A model generated the notes under the pieces. It was not told the DNA's origin. It searched no databases and saw only the letters and a list, made by a program, of their open reading frames with translations. From the NCBI GenBank assembly GCA_014529385.2, contig CM043969.1, positions 18,524,446-18,584,445 of the forward strand: a DNA stretch of 60,000 nucleotides. Direction: 5' to 3'. Source of the stretch: Adiantum capillus-veneris (taxonomy: Eukaryota; Streptophyta; Polypodiopsida; Polypodiales; Pteridaceae). The translations under genes were made by a program, and so were the position numbers. Shown one piece after another: positions 1-27,878 of this stretch. Numbering within the stretch: the stretch's first letter is position 1; the number at the start of each line of letters is the position of its first letter.

Positions 1-1089
1 GAGTATGTACGATTTGTTTGTGGTTGTGTGGCACACTCCCTTGTGGAGTGGGAGGAACTGCATGTGGTAGGGTATTTTGAGGAGACTGATGAAATGTGTG
101 TTGAACTAGATATGTCAGTCTCTCATTTACTTTGATGGCATAACTACTATGAAAATTTCTTTTAAGCGGTTTATGGTAAGGAAAAGGCCATTATTTTACA
201 TACTAAAGAGTGTAAATACTGCTATAGTACAAAAGTCACACTCAAAATCCAATGTATAAGCTAGAAGTTCTTGATGGGCTTCCTTTGCGTTGCTCCAAGA
301 GGGAGGATAGAGCGCTTGCCCCAGGACGATACTGCCTGGTTGTTGAGGTAGGCCATTCTATTTGTCGTGCATTGAAGCTACGCGTCTCTACCTGTCATAG
401 AGCAGGTGCTATTTGCAACTTGTGGTACATGTGACAAGAAGGCGAAGCCGAAGAAGCTCAGGTTTCCCAAGTCGTTTAAGAAGGCAAGCCCCGCTCTGTC
501 CACCAAGTCCTTGCTTTTGATGCTTTTGTGGTTGAAGCCAAATAATAGCAAAACGTCCACACCTCTTGGAGGCCACGAACAAGAGGGAAAGGGAGTGCAT
601 TTGGAAGGAGGAAATGGGAATCGTACGGCTCTTGGCCATTTCCCTCAATCCAAATCGTACGGCTCGAACCCTCATGCTAGCTTACACATACTTTTAATAT
701 TATCATGCAGCGGCGACAATGAATCAAATGACGGGCTAAGTATACGTATTGGCTTTTGCCATGCTTTTCAAGATCGCTCGTCACCACCGTCAGGTAGCTC
801 TTGCAACTCAAGAGATGACAAGGTTGTAGTCTTGTAGTGCAAGCTCTTGTTCTACTACATGGGCTATTGTATCTCCTAAGTCATCTCCTACATAGGGTAG
901 AGGCCACGTAATCAATCCAAAAAAGTCTTCCACACACATGTACATCAATAGGAGCTTCAGATCAGCACAAGCAGGTGCATTGTTTTATCTTGGAAGGGGG
1001 TTATGAGTTAGATGTCTATGTCAGAAGCACCTTGATTGACATGTACTATAAGTGGCATAGGTCAAAAAATGCCTTAACTCTGTGTGAAA
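1..1089. other. Intergenic stretch, no recognisable gene
   Basis: Both strands carry only short open frames with no domain I recognise, the longest about 143 codons on the plus strand near 406-837. I see no splice-supported gene, long repeat or transposon terminus. It may be eroded upstream sequence of the PPR pseudogene that follows. Confidence 0.4.
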
Positions 1090-1740
1090 CAGTGCCGCGC
1101 AGCCTAATATAGCGATCTGGAATGCCATGTTGTCTGGCTATGCTCTATGTAGGGACTTCAAGGAAGCTTGGGGTCTTGTCAAATCGATAAAATGTAAAGG
1201 ATTCATGCCGGATGCAACAACGTTTGTCTATCTTCTATCATGATGTGGCCAACAAACTCTAGTGGAACAAGCTTTTGACCATTTAGAGTTAAGAATCCCA
1301 TGGAATCAAGCCTTCTCTTAATCATTTGACTTGTATGCTTGATATCTTTGGGCGTGCAGGGCGCTTGGATAAAGATATACAGATCCAACGTCAAATACCG
1401 TTTTGTTGCTTTCTGATACAGGTTGGAGATCTTTGCTCAGTCTCCCTGCAAAACACATGCAGTTTTGAGCTTGGAAAACAATGCTTCAACAAGAAGATTA
1501 CAATGTTGAACAAGAGAGACTCTGCAAGTTATGATCTCATGTCACGGTTGCGCACAGATGCAAGTGAGTAAGGAGAAGCCATCGAACTAGAAAAGAGGAC
1601 GAAATATGTTGGCGCTCATAGAGGTCAACAATCTGGTGCATCATTTTTTGGTTGGTGACTTGAAATCCATGTTTGAAGATGAAATGGCTCAAAGAACTCA
1701 TGTTACAAGGGGGATACATGCCTTCATTGGACTCGGTATT
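1090..1740 (+). pseudogene. Decayed PPR gene, C-terminal PPR plus E/E+ (DYW-class) tail
   Basis: Pentatricopeptide repeat proteins of the PLS/DYW class bind organellar RNA and guide C-to-U editing. Several frames together carry their hallmarks in the right order. Near 1110-1240 a PPR motif reads AIWNAMLSGYALCRDF, then GFMPDATTFVYLLS. Near 1325-1370 comes TCMLDIFGRAGRLDK, matching the usual last-repeat phrase. Near 1450-1560 an E-domain-like stretch includes CSFELGKQCF and MLNKRDSASY. Near 1625-1655 EVNNLVHHFLVGD and near 1675-1725 KMKWLKELMLQGGYMP match the E+ region. Frames shift repeatedly and stops intervene, and no DYW deaminase signature (HxE, CxxC) follows. I read this as a dead copy. 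The family is clear from the motifs; the identity of the parent gene is not. Confidence 0.7.
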
Positions 1741-2214
1741 TGTGGATAAGCACCCACTAAGCCCTTCTTCTTTCCCTTTGTTTCATCCCTTAAAGGTAGC
1801 AAATAGTAAGTGAATAGCGAGCAATGTAGATACTTGTAAACCCATATTTTTAACTGCTCTAGTTGTCCTGAGTTCTAGTTGTCCCGGTGAAGATATATTG
1901 CCAAGAAAGGAGTTCTTGTAATACTATGATTTCGGTGCCTCCAACTATAAATTTTAACTAAGAGTGTTTTGTGTTTACTTGGTGAGCCTAATGCACTCGA
2001 TGGAGGTGTCAAGAACACCTACATCTACACACTACCAGATCGTGGCAAAGGGAGGGCTCATCTTCACAAAACCATTTGTCAAAGATTTCATCCGACACCT
2101 ACTTTAGTGTATGCCATCGATCGAAGGTTGTGGTATGTATTGTCCCTAGGGCTAGAGGAGAGATGTGACACGCCTAATGTCCTTTTTTGAAATACAACCA
2201 AAAGATTGAGCCAA

Positions 2215-2425
2215 GGAGCCCTGGACTGTCCTTAGGAAATACGAAGCAAGGGCATATCTCCAGATGCAATCACCTACGCTTTCGTCTTAAAGGCATGTGG
2301 CACTACCTTGGTTGATATGTATGTCTGGAATGTCGTCTCTTGGAACGCATTGATTGCAGCATATGCCCAACAAGGAATGGCCACAAAGCTCTGGCTCGTT
2401 GTTTTTAGGATGTGAAGCGAGGGTA
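2215..2425 (+). pseudogene. PPR gene fragment
   Basis: One plus-strand frame reads KGISPDAITYAFVLKACG, then LVDMYVWNVVSWNALIAAY and AQQGMA, typical of the N-terminal PLS repeats of a plant PPR protein. The repeat is shortened where about 30 residues normally separate these phrases. A stop follows at once and no continuation is visible on either side. It lies after an E-domain fragment, so it is not simply the next part of the pseudogene at 1090-1740; a second dead copy or a rearrangement is likely. Confidence 0.6.
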
Positions 2426-3354
2426 CTTCTCGCACTATGTAAGACTCTAATACACCTATGATGTTATAAAGTTAGCTCTATCTCTCTTTAAGTTAAATCT
2501 ATATCCTGTATCTTTTGTATTTGTCTTAACGCGTGTTTTGTGTCTGACAGAGAGAACATATATTCACAACAGTGGACATTTTGATTGCACAAGCACAACT
2601 CTAGCTCGAGAATACTACAAGGTCCGTTATCTGCATCCAATTTCCCATACCTATTTGTTTGTTTGGCGCAACACAAAAATGCTACGAGGCAAGGCACGCC
2701 TTTTGTTTCTTATAATTTTTGGAGAGGACACAGTGTCAACTCTCCACCATACTTTGTATGCCACTTTTGCATGACGTGCACTACATATTTAGCATTTTCA
2801 CTCTATGACGCTTCATTGCAAGATAAATTTTTTAACTATTCACATTGCTTTTATGTAGCTTGACTCAAACATGCATTGTCCTCTGGCTTGCACAATTGGA
2901 CGACACCTGTACACAATTATCAGGTCATTAGTGTACTTTAATTTTTATAGTCTGTAGATGCTTTTTGTATTTTTTGAGTTTGTAATGCTTTCTTAAGTTT
3001 CGTTAGCTATATGTTTTCCTTAGTAGTACATGTTCAATCTCGATCATCATATATATATATATATATATCAAATAGACCATATGTACTACTTTCTCATAGT
3101 TGGACAATTCAGCTTATGTATTGTAATACTCGATGCATTCTATACAGGTTTCCTATATTCCTAGTGGTTGATGTCGATCTATGTACGTCCTTGTTTGGCA
3201 ATGCAACTTATGTATTGTAGGCCAACGTTCTCCTCTACATAACCATTCTATAGTACAAAGACCATTCCTTATCTCAACGTTTTCCTCTTCAAATATGTTT
3301 TGCACCAGGTTCTGTTATCTACAACCAAGACCCCCCAACTATGAAAAGACGAAA

Positions 3355-3356
<2 letters not shown>

Positions 3357-3395
<39 letters not shown>
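3357..3395. repeat. (CT)n microsatellite
   Basis: Perfect CT dinucleotide tract of 39 nt. Confidence 0.95.
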
Positions 3396-3397
<2 letters not shown>

Positions 3398-4900
3398 GTT
3401 CTACAAGAAATAAAAGAAAATTGACTACGCTTGATTAGGAGTAAGATGGGTGCCTCAAAGATGGGTCTCCGATCTAGAGACTAAATAGCCGACAATATTA
3501 CCAAGTTGAATGGCAATCTACAAATAAACTACCAAAGTTAGATAAGAGTAGGGTTTAAGCATAATACTTAAGGTTTAGTTATCCCCTTTATTAGCCCTCT
3601 GTTGTATAGTGAGCCCTATAGGACACACGTTGCTTCTTCCCAATGGTCATCAAGTCCCAATCTAAGCCATTGTTGTTGCCTATCAATTGGTTCTACTCAT
3701 CCGCTCGTGTTCCACAACAAAAGCTGAGGCAACAACAATCACAACCAACCAAGTAACCAACTGCGCTCCATAATCTATCAACATGTACAACAAATAGCAG
3801 TGCATTGGTCTCACTACAATTGCAAAGAAAGCCGAGAAATTGGACCATTTTAGAGACAGCTATAGAGGTAATCAATCATCATATAATAAGTACACGTGTA
3901 ATTTATTTTTAAAAAATTCACCAATACACTTTGTAATTGTTAACTTAAATGTTAGATGCTTGGTGTCGACCTACATGTTTTGTTATGTTCTATAGCAATG
4001 CCAATTCCCAATATTGATTTGTACAATTTTTGTAATATTGTCCCGAGAAGAGAAAAACGCAAATAAGCCCTTCCATGCAGAAGGATGGTACATCCAATTA
4101 CCTGTAGGAGTCATTAGTTTAGGAGTTACATTTTACATACGAGTGCAATATTCCTGTCCATGTGGAAATATCAGGACCTAGGTTCCCCCATTAGATGACT
4201 ATGCTGTAATTTTACTTGTGCACGTACCCAAATAGAAAACATAGAAGCAACCTTATGGGCATTCAACCCTCTCCTCAACTTGTTCTACCCTCCTAGTTGC
4301 ATGTGTCCCCCGAAGTGAAACTTTTGGTGCCAATAAAATTGCATTTTAAATTATACCGCTTAAATTGTTAAGCAAAATACAATGTTGGAAACATATATAA
4401 ACTTATCAGAATGTGATAATTGAATAGACAAGGTAAACAAACTTTGCTAGTGTTTTCATTCAACAGGCTATAATTTACTCTTGAAGATATGAGATGTATA
4501 TCAACTTGATTATATTTGTTTCATTTTGATAATGAGGTAATTGCACATGGTGGCCTTACCATTTGGATGTGAGTGCACCTGGTGGGCTTACTTTCCACCA
4601 TGTGGTCATTGGGGGTGCACCACACACAAATGACCCTGTGCACCATCTAACAATTTTATACCGATCAAGAGCTTCCCACTGCCCCACTCTTACAAAAGTT
4701 CAGCACGATCGAGCCCCAGCGAGCCATTACAACTTTTTGCTAGTGTGACAACATTATGCGCAAGCACGACTAGTTCTCATAAAAAAATCTCACAAAGGAA
4801 AGGGAGACATAATCCTAACTAAATCAATAGCTAAAATTGAGAAGAAAATTTTTCTAAAAGCAAAAAGCATTTACAGAGCAGTCTCTGATACCCTCTTAAA

Positions 4901-4903
<3 letters not shown>

Positions 4904-4941
<38 letters not shown>
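4904..4941. repeat. (CT)n microsatellite
   Basis: Perfect CT tract of 38 nt, about 240 bp beyond the acyl-CoA synthetase stop codon and possibly inside its 3' UTR as a GA tract. Confidence 0.95.
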
Positions 4942-4943
<2 letters not shown>

Positions 4944-5182
4944 GCTAAAGCACAAACAACTACAGAATATTTTGAGAGCGCCGAATGCCTTGCCGCAGCC
5001 CCCTGACAAAGGGCTATTTACATATCAAAATGTGCCTTGTTGCCACAATAAATAGACTACAACTTCAGACTGGACACAAAAAAGTGAACCGCCATCATGT
5101 AAGAGTGAGTTCACATGCCCCTCTGCATAACACTCTGTACAGGTACCTTGAAAAATAGCATCTCTTAATCGGCAATCCCATT

Positions 5183-20108
<14,926 letters not shown>

Positions 20109-20600
20109 AAAAGCTTGGTGCCTTCAGCGTTTGCCAGTCTCTGCAAATGAAGTAAAATTCAGCGAATCATGGTACACGAAGACACGCAGAAGTCGTACCG
20201 ATAAGAACGGACATGCATGCACGTGTGAAGGAGAGTGATAACTAGAGCAGCGAAGCCCTCACGCGAGAAGAGGAGAAAGCTACAATGAGTTGAAAAGTGG
20301 ACATCAAGAACGACCCACGCAAAGCGAAGCAGTGGAGCCTGTGACACGAAGATGGTGCCCACTTCCCAGCAACTTACCAGCGTGTGGGGCAAGTGCGTAT
20401 CAAGGGACCAATCACGTGTCTGCTATTTTACTAGACGCGGCAAAGGCGCGTGGATGTCTGGCTCTCCAGACTCCTCCTCTTATTACCACTTGTCACTGGC
20501 GCGAGTCCCGACATTAATCGAAGCCCACGATCTAAAAGGTGCTTCAGACTGCGTGGACAAATGTAAATGGGCAGGGTAATGGCCACATTACTAAGGCCTA
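20109..20600 (-). promoter_or_regulatory. Presumed promoter / 5' UTR region of the acyl-CoA synthetase gene
   Basis: Sequence upstream of the start codon. Two CACGTG G-box cores lie at 20220-20225 and 20413-20418. A TTTACTTCATTTGCAG stretch about 40 nt upstream of the ATG could be the acceptor of a 5' UTR intron. I see no clear TATA box. The regulatory role is inferred only. Confidence 0.35.
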
Positions 20601-20739
20601 TGTCAGACGGGGGCGGAGGACAACCACCTGCTCTGTTGTGGCCCAATAAGAGGAATCGTTGCTCTCGATCAGTGTCAGACGAAGCGCCCGGACGAAGCCT
20701 CGCTGTCTGAGCTGGCTGCCAAGTCATGGCCAGGATCGT

Positions 20740-21140
20740 CTAAAATGTGGGCAACCCCCCCAAGCCGGGCAACCCCCACCCAAGGAAGGTCGATTGGTCG
20801 CAAGCCTACAGTCGTGTACCTTTTCGTATCAAAAAAACTGGCTGGCGTCCATGTGGTGTGACCAACTCTGGTGGACAATGTTTTTTGCTACAAAAAGGTC
20901 TCCGCCCAAAGAATGCCAACTCACACATGGCCGCCGACCATGTGTGACACGGGCCTAAGTTGCACAGCGTCTTTAATGACCTCCGACCGGTGGCCCGTGG
21001 GATCAACGTACGACGTTGAAGGGGGAGAATCGTGAGGGTGACGGACGGCAGGCAAAAGGTGAATGTCGGGTGCATCAATTTCGAACCTACGCGGCCACGA
21101 TGAGAGGTCGGTGCCCTAACCACGAGCGCGCATGCATTTG
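20740..21140 (-). mobile_element. Possible tRNA-derived SINE
   Basis: Minus-strand sequence beginning near 21130 reads GCTCGTGGTTAGGGCACC, like a tRNA D-arm/box A, and about 30 nt on GTAGGTTCGAAATTGATG, like box B. The anticodon stem pairs poorly, so it is not a working tRNA gene. About 300 bp of non-coding, T-run-containing sequence follows, as in a SINE body. Target-site repeats were not identified. Confidence 0.35.
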
Positions 21141-22110
21141 GTTGTTCAAGTGGAAAAAACAAAAATATATACAGTAAACAAAAATGTTGTAAAGTTAACT
21201 AGAACATAAAAAACAAACTCAGACACACCGAACGTTTGAACGCACTTCTCGCACGTCGATCCCACGGCTCCCACATCGTTCGATACCACGTGTTACTTAG
21301 TCCTGAGGGGATAATAGGTAGGGACTTGCGTCAATCCTAGCATCACCTCATTTGCCAAAATAAAGTACATGCTTTTCCGGACCCACCATACAATATGCAG
21401 CCTGTAGAGCCCACAAGAAAGGACATCCGCACATACTTCCAACGAGAAAAGTGGTCAATTGCCGATTTGGGGACTTCTCGCATAGAAGTTTGTTCGATCT
21501 TTCCTCGTTGCCACAATCGATGCGTTGTGTGAACCGCTTTGCACTTGAACACCTTAGCTGCAACGGTGCTTGCGCGCAATTTGAACAAAGCTTAAGCCCT
21601 CCTACCTACAAAAACGCAATCCTCCCCACCAAGTGACCAGCTTGGCGGCAATCTGAGGCTCATGAACTGCCTCCAACACCCTTGTTCACAAAGACGGAGG
21701 AAGATACATAATGTAAATATCCCTTCCTTAAGCAACGAATCACATACAACTTGGTGGTTGGGCTCATAAAGTGGATGTCGTTTGTATGATTTCAAGAATT
21801 ATGATTTGCGTTTTACACTACAAAAGCGTAGGCAGCTCACATTTTCTAGAGGGTGGGCATAGACATATGCTCCTTTCCTACTCTTCGTCTCTGCTCTGTT
21901 TGAACCTAGCCTGAGTGATATGTGGTCCCCATTTGGGTGTCGTTAGATTCAAATACTCATAGCATCTGATCGGAGCTCAACGTAAACTAATTTCAAGTAA
22001 ACTCTAAGTAAGTGCAATGGGAGCCAATTGTAAACCACTAGTGTGTGACCTGCGCGTTGCTGCGGTCAAAAAAGCATGGCCATTGAGTCACACACATACA
22101 CATATCTCTA
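21141..22110. other. Intergenic stretch, nothing recognised
   Basis: No conserved coding phrase, transposon end or strong repeat is visible on either strand. One further CACGTG hexamer lies at 21287-21292. Confidence 0.35.
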
Positions 22111-22290
22111 GTTGTGTGTGCACAAGTGAGCAAGGTGTACTTTAGTCCATATAATCACGCTAAAAAGATAGCAATTCCCTCTCTCTTTCTTATTAGGTCT
22201 TGAGATCAAGACTCGTTGAGCAGATCTTTGATATTTATTTGGATTGTCCTTATGTTAATAAAAATTATCTTATTCTTCCTCCCTCTCTCC

Positions 22291-22331
<41 letters not shown>

Positions 22332-22502
22332 CAAGTTTTGAGTTCAGTTGTTGGGGATAGATCTTTGGGATCTCTCTCAGTGAATAAGAAAAGAAAACTA
22401 TAGTAACCTTTCAGTGTGGTGGACTGGTTATCATAGTTCCCTCTTGAATACCAAGTTAGATAGAGCTTTGACGAATCTAGATGTGTTTCTACGACATGAA
22501 AG

Positions 22503-22649
<147 letters not shown>

Positions 22650-22708
22650 AATTTCAAGTCTCGGTCAAATGGATCTGTGATTTTTTTGGAGTTAGTCTCT
22701 TTTTTTTC

Positions 22709-22711
<3 letters not shown>

Positions 22712-22789
<78 letters not shown>
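22712..22789. repeat. Compound (CT)n(CA)n microsatellite
   Basis: CT tract to 22750, then CA to 22789, in the first copy of the duplicated block. Confidence 0.95.
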
Positions 22790-22792
<3 letters not shown>

Positions 22793-22973
22793 GTGTTCAA
22801 ACCCCCGGTTACCCTTTCTATCTCCATTCATCAATCTTTATTTTTCTATGGGCAAATGTAGGCTTGTAGGGAGCTATAATTATTTGGGTGTGTGTGTGTG
22901 TGTGTGCGCGCATGAACGCACGCGCGAGTAGGATGGATTTTAGTCCCTATAATCACTCCACAAAGATGACATA

Positions 22974-23008
<35 letters not shown>

Positions 23009-23139
23009 AAACTTTTAGATCAAGACTCATCAAGTAGATCTTTTGTATCTATTCGGGGGTTGTTCTTACGACAAGAAAAATTCTCTTATTTTTCCTTCTT
23101 TCCTCTCTCTATTTGTCTCTCTCCTCCTGTTTCTCTTGT

Positions 23140-23140
<1 letters not shown>

Positions 23141-23202
<62 letters not shown>
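23141..23202. repeat. Compound (CT)n(CA)n microsatellite
   Basis: CT then CA tract; counterpart of the tract at about 22284-22331 in the first copy of the block. Confidence 0.95.
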
Positions 23203-23408
23203 TGCATGCTCATACACAATTTTTTTTGAGTTCTAGACTTATTGGCTAGATGTTCGGGATCTCTCTCAATGAATAAGAAGAAGGAACTATAATAACTTTC
23301 ATGTGTGGTAGATTGGTTATCACATTACCCTCTTAAATACCAGGTTTTAAATTCAAAACTTGTTAGATAGAAATTTGAGGTCTCTTGTTGTGTTCCTTTG
23401 ACATTAAA

Positions 23409-23410
<2 letters not shown>

Positions 23411-23502
<92 letters not shown>
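23411..23502. repeat. Compound (CT)n(AT)n microsatellite
   Basis: 30 nt of CT then about 62 nt of AT; counterpart of 22505-22647. Confidence 0.95.
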
Positions 23503-23507
<5 letters not shown>

Positions 23508-23547
23508 TTTAAATCTTGGCCAAGTGGATCTTTGAAGTCTGTTGAAA

Positions 23548-23582
<35 letters not shown>

Positions 23583-23929
23583 TGATGCCCCATGCGAGGG
23601 TGTAATGTGCCCCTCCTCTCTTGGCATAGCGTGTACTCGTAGTGGTGAGAGAGTGATTGTGGATGTACTAAGCATTTGGGTTTTCTACGTCCGTCGTGTT
23701 TTTTCCATTGGGCTATTTAAGATTCCCAGTGTACCACTAAAATTGTAAATTTGTAGCTAGATTCCAAGCTTTTCTTAAAGAAAGTCGTCAAAAATTTAGT
23801 AAGTTTTAGTGCAAATATCATCAATTCTTTAAATTTCGACCTAAAATTCAAAAGAGTTTTATTTTGCCTTTATTTATTCTAAAATTTTTTTGATTAGAAA
23901 ATTTTAATCCATATTCGAGACCCCCCCTC

Positions 23930-23933
<4 letters not shown>

Positions 23934-23988
<55 letters not shown>
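23934..23988. repeat. Compound (CT)n(CA)n microsatellite
   Basis: CT to about 23970, then CA to 23988. Confidence 0.95.
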
Positions 23989-25078
23989 GGTCTCAGAACG
24001 CTCATGTTGTTCCACGTTAGGTGTAGATAGTAGTGCCAATTCGACTCTAAGACCGTCCGACTATGGCCCTTCGTGCAAAGCTACAACATGCAATGTGCAC
24101 ATTCTCGGGGTCAAAGACAATGATACATAGAAATGCTAAGTGCAAAATTTTAGTTCCACATTATATGATGCGTGAAAGCTTCAAAAGCTTGCCATTTTTT
24201 GAAACTGGAGTATAAATTTCATGCTAAGTGTGCATTTGTGTAGAAAAGAAATGGGAATTCTTTATGGCCTTCAAAATGCAAAGTAGAGCTGCCACCCTTC
24301 AAATGGTTTTGTAGAACAAAAGTAGTCACCTTTGGAAGCGAATTTGAGAAACTCCATAGCCTTCTCAAAGTCTATAAACAATATAAAGATAGATAGAGAC
24401 TAAGAGAGTACTTAGTGTTTTAACTTTTTGCCAAAACCTAGAATACCCTTCACTATTGTGTTTCAAAATAGATGTTCTTTTTTGAAATGAACTAGAGTGT
24501 GACAAGTGGATGCCCTCTCCTTCTTTGAAAAATTTAAGCTGCTTCATATATAGTATACATAGATAGATGTAAATCGTGTGCAAATTTGTTAAGGACAATT
24601 TATAACTTTTTTGTTTAAATGTATAATTTTTTTGTGAAGCATTTTTTTCATTTAAAGACAATTTGTAATTTTTTGTGAAGAAATGTACAATTTTTTAACA
24701 ATTTATAATTTTTTTATTTTTAATTGTGAAAAAATTATTTTATTTAAAAACAATTTATAATTTTTTAGTTGTAAATTGTCTTCAATGAAATGAAAATTTA
24801 CAACGAAAAAAATATGTTTCTATAAAAAAGGGTTGCAAAGAAAGCCATTAGGTCCTTAAATGAAGGGACTCATGTACAAACTAAAGAAAAACAAAAAGCT
24901 TACGAAAGTAACGTGAGCATTAAGCAAAAGGACCAATTTACAACGATGGAAAAAACATTTACATTATATAAAGAAGATATAATATATATAAAACCTTCCT
25001 TTTCAATCAAAGAGGACATTTGTCCACCATCAAAAACCTTTGCATCACATTTCCAAAGATGCACATTTCTCAACCAAA

Positions 25079-25081
<3 letters not shown>

Positions 25082-25141
<60 letters not shown>
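25082..25141. repeat. Compound (GT)n(GA)n microsatellite
   Basis: GT tract to 25109 followed by GA to 25141. Confidence 0.95.
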
Positions 25142-25144
<3 letters not shown>

Positions 25145-26036
25145 GGGGGGAGAGGGAAAAGGTGGAGACCGCATATGGAGAGGGTAGGTACTAGGAAGTA
25201 TTAAAAGTACTTTTCCTCAAGAATCTTCACGGATCCTTGAGAGAGGAGGAGATACAAGAGAGAAGTTGACATCAATGCCCACAAGTTGAAAACTCTAGAG
25301 AGAGAGAGAGAGAGAGAGAGGAAGAGGAGGAGATGTGGAGGTTCTTAACACAATCGAGAAGGGGTGGCTCCCACCATGTGAATGAGAGGACACATGGAAA
25401 ACAGAAAAAGTTAGGCTAGCAATTCCTTTTGACCCAAGTTCCAACCATCTAGAATAAAGCAATTTGGTGTTGAGGTTACCAATACTTTTCTTTAGATGAC
25501 ATAGAATTAGGTGGTTTGTTATGGATGACATTGACATTGATAGAAAGTGTTTGGGGCAAACGTATCTTACTCCAAACAGTGATGAGAACAAGTCTCCAAA
25601 AAAATAGAGCTCTCACATATAGTGCCAACTTTTGGGTTGATAGAAAGCATTTTATAATTTGGCCAAAAGTCATCTCAATGATAATAAGATCCATTTGTTT
25701 AATTTCCATTGGTATGTTCACGCTAGAGCCTAGTATTTGTTGGCGTGTGTTAGCATGTTAGTAGCAAAGGCCGTAATGTTTGGTTGGCTTTTTTTTACTT
25801 TGAAAATAAAGCAATGATGGTTATCTCAAGTCATTGTTTGTTTTTTATGGTTAAATCTCATACACACTCACATTCCCATACATCTATATATATCCTCTTT
25901 ATTAAAGAGCTTGAGAAAGTGGTGAGAGTTTAACACTTCCATTGTGTCATAGATTGACTAGTCTTAGCCCAAAAAAAAAAAAAAAAACTTTCAAAACATT
26001 CAAATTGCAAAAGTGAGGGTAAGATTGTTAAATTAA

Positions 26037-26335
26037 AAGCCTTATCATAATGAAAAGTATTGCCATTACAACAACTATTGGCAAAGCGAAACTCTTGCTA
26101 CTTGTCTCAATATTCCCCTTTTGGGGAGCCTTTATCTAATCTTAAACTTATCCAAGACTTATTGGCATGTTTGTAAAATGAAAAGCCTTATCATATAATG
26201 GGAAGTCAAAACATTCTATTCCATGTTTAGTACTACAACATAATGGCAAACTGAAAATCTTGCTACGTGTCTCAATATTCAACTTTTGGGGAGCCTTTAT
26301 CTAATCTTAAACTTTCTAAAGACGTATTGATATGT
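26037..26335 (+). repeat. Direct duplication, units of about 145-155 bp
   Basis: Both halves (about 26037-26180 and 26181-26335) start AAGCCTTATCAT and share CTTGCTAC-TGTCTCAATATTC, then TTTTGGGGAGCCTTTATC and TAATCTTAAACTT, then GACTTATTG or GACGTATTG. Spacers differ by small indels. Confidence 0.75.
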
Positions 26336-27250
26336 GAAGTATTGACTCAATATTTGTTTTTTAATAATTTATTTTATGAAGAGTCCTTTCATTTAAAGAC
26401 TTCATAAAAATTTATTTCATTAAATTGTTTGATTATTTTCTATGCTTATTAAATCTATTTTTTATGAAGACAATAAAATATTTTTCTATTTTAGTTTTTT
26501 AATGTGTCTTTTTATTTCATTTTTATTTTATTTTGGTTTCAAATGATAATATGGAATGTGCACTTTTCATTTTATTTTTTTGATAAATTATCAAAATATC
26601 CCTCTAATTTGTGAAAATCTCCAAAATATCCCTCAAGTTTCAAAAATTCCCAAAATACCTTTGTATCTATTTTGCTTGGATCGTTCAAGATTTTTTAGCC
26701 TTTATTTTTTTTTGACAATTGAGATCCGTTTGGGAATACTTAACATGTATTTTTTCACAAATCACTTGACAAAAAGACAATTATGACTAAAAAGCAATTA
26801 ATCTCTAAAACCTACATAGCTAAACTTTGGATTCTCTGTCCCAATGAGAAAGTATATTTCAATCACTTGAAGACCTTCAGCCCATTTGAGTGTCTTCATA
26901 TTTAGTGATAAACCTTCTAACTCTCTCACATTAATGAAGAAAATTCCCACAGATCCTGATCATATGATCCTCCAAGTGGGAGGAGAAAATCTCATGTCTA
27001 GCCATTTCATCACTCTTTTTGGTATTTAGCGTCGGGATTGGCATGCCCTCGTAAGCTTAATGTTGAAATCCATGAATTTACGGTAGGCTTGATAGAAATC
27101 TTCATGCAAAGATGGGGATAATTCTCTTTCTTTCTTTCTCTCCGTCTTTTCAATTAAATACCTCTTTAATTGATTTTGTCAAGAATCACTTATTTCAATC
27201 TAACACCGTAAACTTTTCTTTTTCTAGGTTCAAGATCTAAATTAATACAC

Positions 27251-27878
27251 GCTCTAATACCAAGTGAAGTATCCCTAACCCGTCGACGCGAAAGTCGAGA
27301 TGGGGTTCTTGACAGGTCTCCAGGCCTATTAAAAGTTGGAGTCTCTAAGTAAGAAGGGTCCAGAGAATAGACCTTTACCATTGACAATGGCTTGGGTCTA
27401 TAGCCCTAGAAGAAGACCTAGTTCTGTCTCACAAAAGGGACAACATCTTAAAAGTCCAAAACTCTTTCAATCCTATAACTTCCATAAATTGGGCTAAGGT
27501 ATCCTCAACGTCCAACGCATTTCCCCCCCCAACGGATGTGAAAGCACAGTTGTTGTGGACTCCTCTTCCAAGTGAAGAAGGTTTTCAAAACTTTTTAGTG
27601 CACAGGGATGGATAGTTACTTGACTAATCACGTCCTTTCGTCCTTGATTGACAACCATAGTCAATCCCCACTTACCACCCCGAACTCACACATGATTCTT
27701 TGTTTACTTAATTACTACGACACTCTCTTAACATTTAAAATAATGGTTTCCTTTTCATTTTTCCAACATAGTAATTTGTTAAAACAAGTATTGAAAATCA
27801 ACATTAAAGATAGTCTTTTAGAAAATAGACATCTTTAGACTTAAGATAGGGTACAGTCACTTATAGTATTTCTTAACA
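27251..27878 (-). mobile_element. Possible LTR and primer site of a minus-strand retroelement
   Basis: On the minus strand a primer-site-like TGGTATTAGAGC (27262-27251) is one base off the tRNA-iMet site. Next to it a possible LTR runs from TGTTAAGAAATAC at 27878 to ATACTTCA at 27265. No partner LTR or coding region was found, so this may be a remnant. Confidence 0.35.

Larger units (their letters stand above)
2426..5100. other. Intergenic DNA with microsatellites
   Basis: No coding domain is recognisable. It holds a short TA tract (about 3049-3068), a CT tract at 3357-3395 and another at 4904-4941. The right end probably includes the 3' UTR of the minus-strand acyl-CoA synthetase gene, whose stop codon is at 5183-5185. 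Confidence 0.4.
23989..27250. other. AT-rich intergenic DNA
   Basis: No coding domain recognised. It includes an A/T-rich patch near 24590-24790 with repeated ACAATTTATAATTTTTT phrases, a GT-then-GA tract (25082-25141), a GA tract near 25298-25320, an A-run near 25970 and a direct duplication at 26037-26335. Confidence 0.4.

Noticed and set aside
406-837. 143-codon plus-strand frame
   Set aside because: No recognisable domain or conserved motif, and overlapped by an equally long minus-strand frame; not enough to call a gene.
21060-21135. A functional tRNA gene on the minus strand
   Set aside because: The D-arm and T-arm look tRNA-like but the anticodon stem does not pair and the acceptor stem is absent; treated as a possible SINE head.
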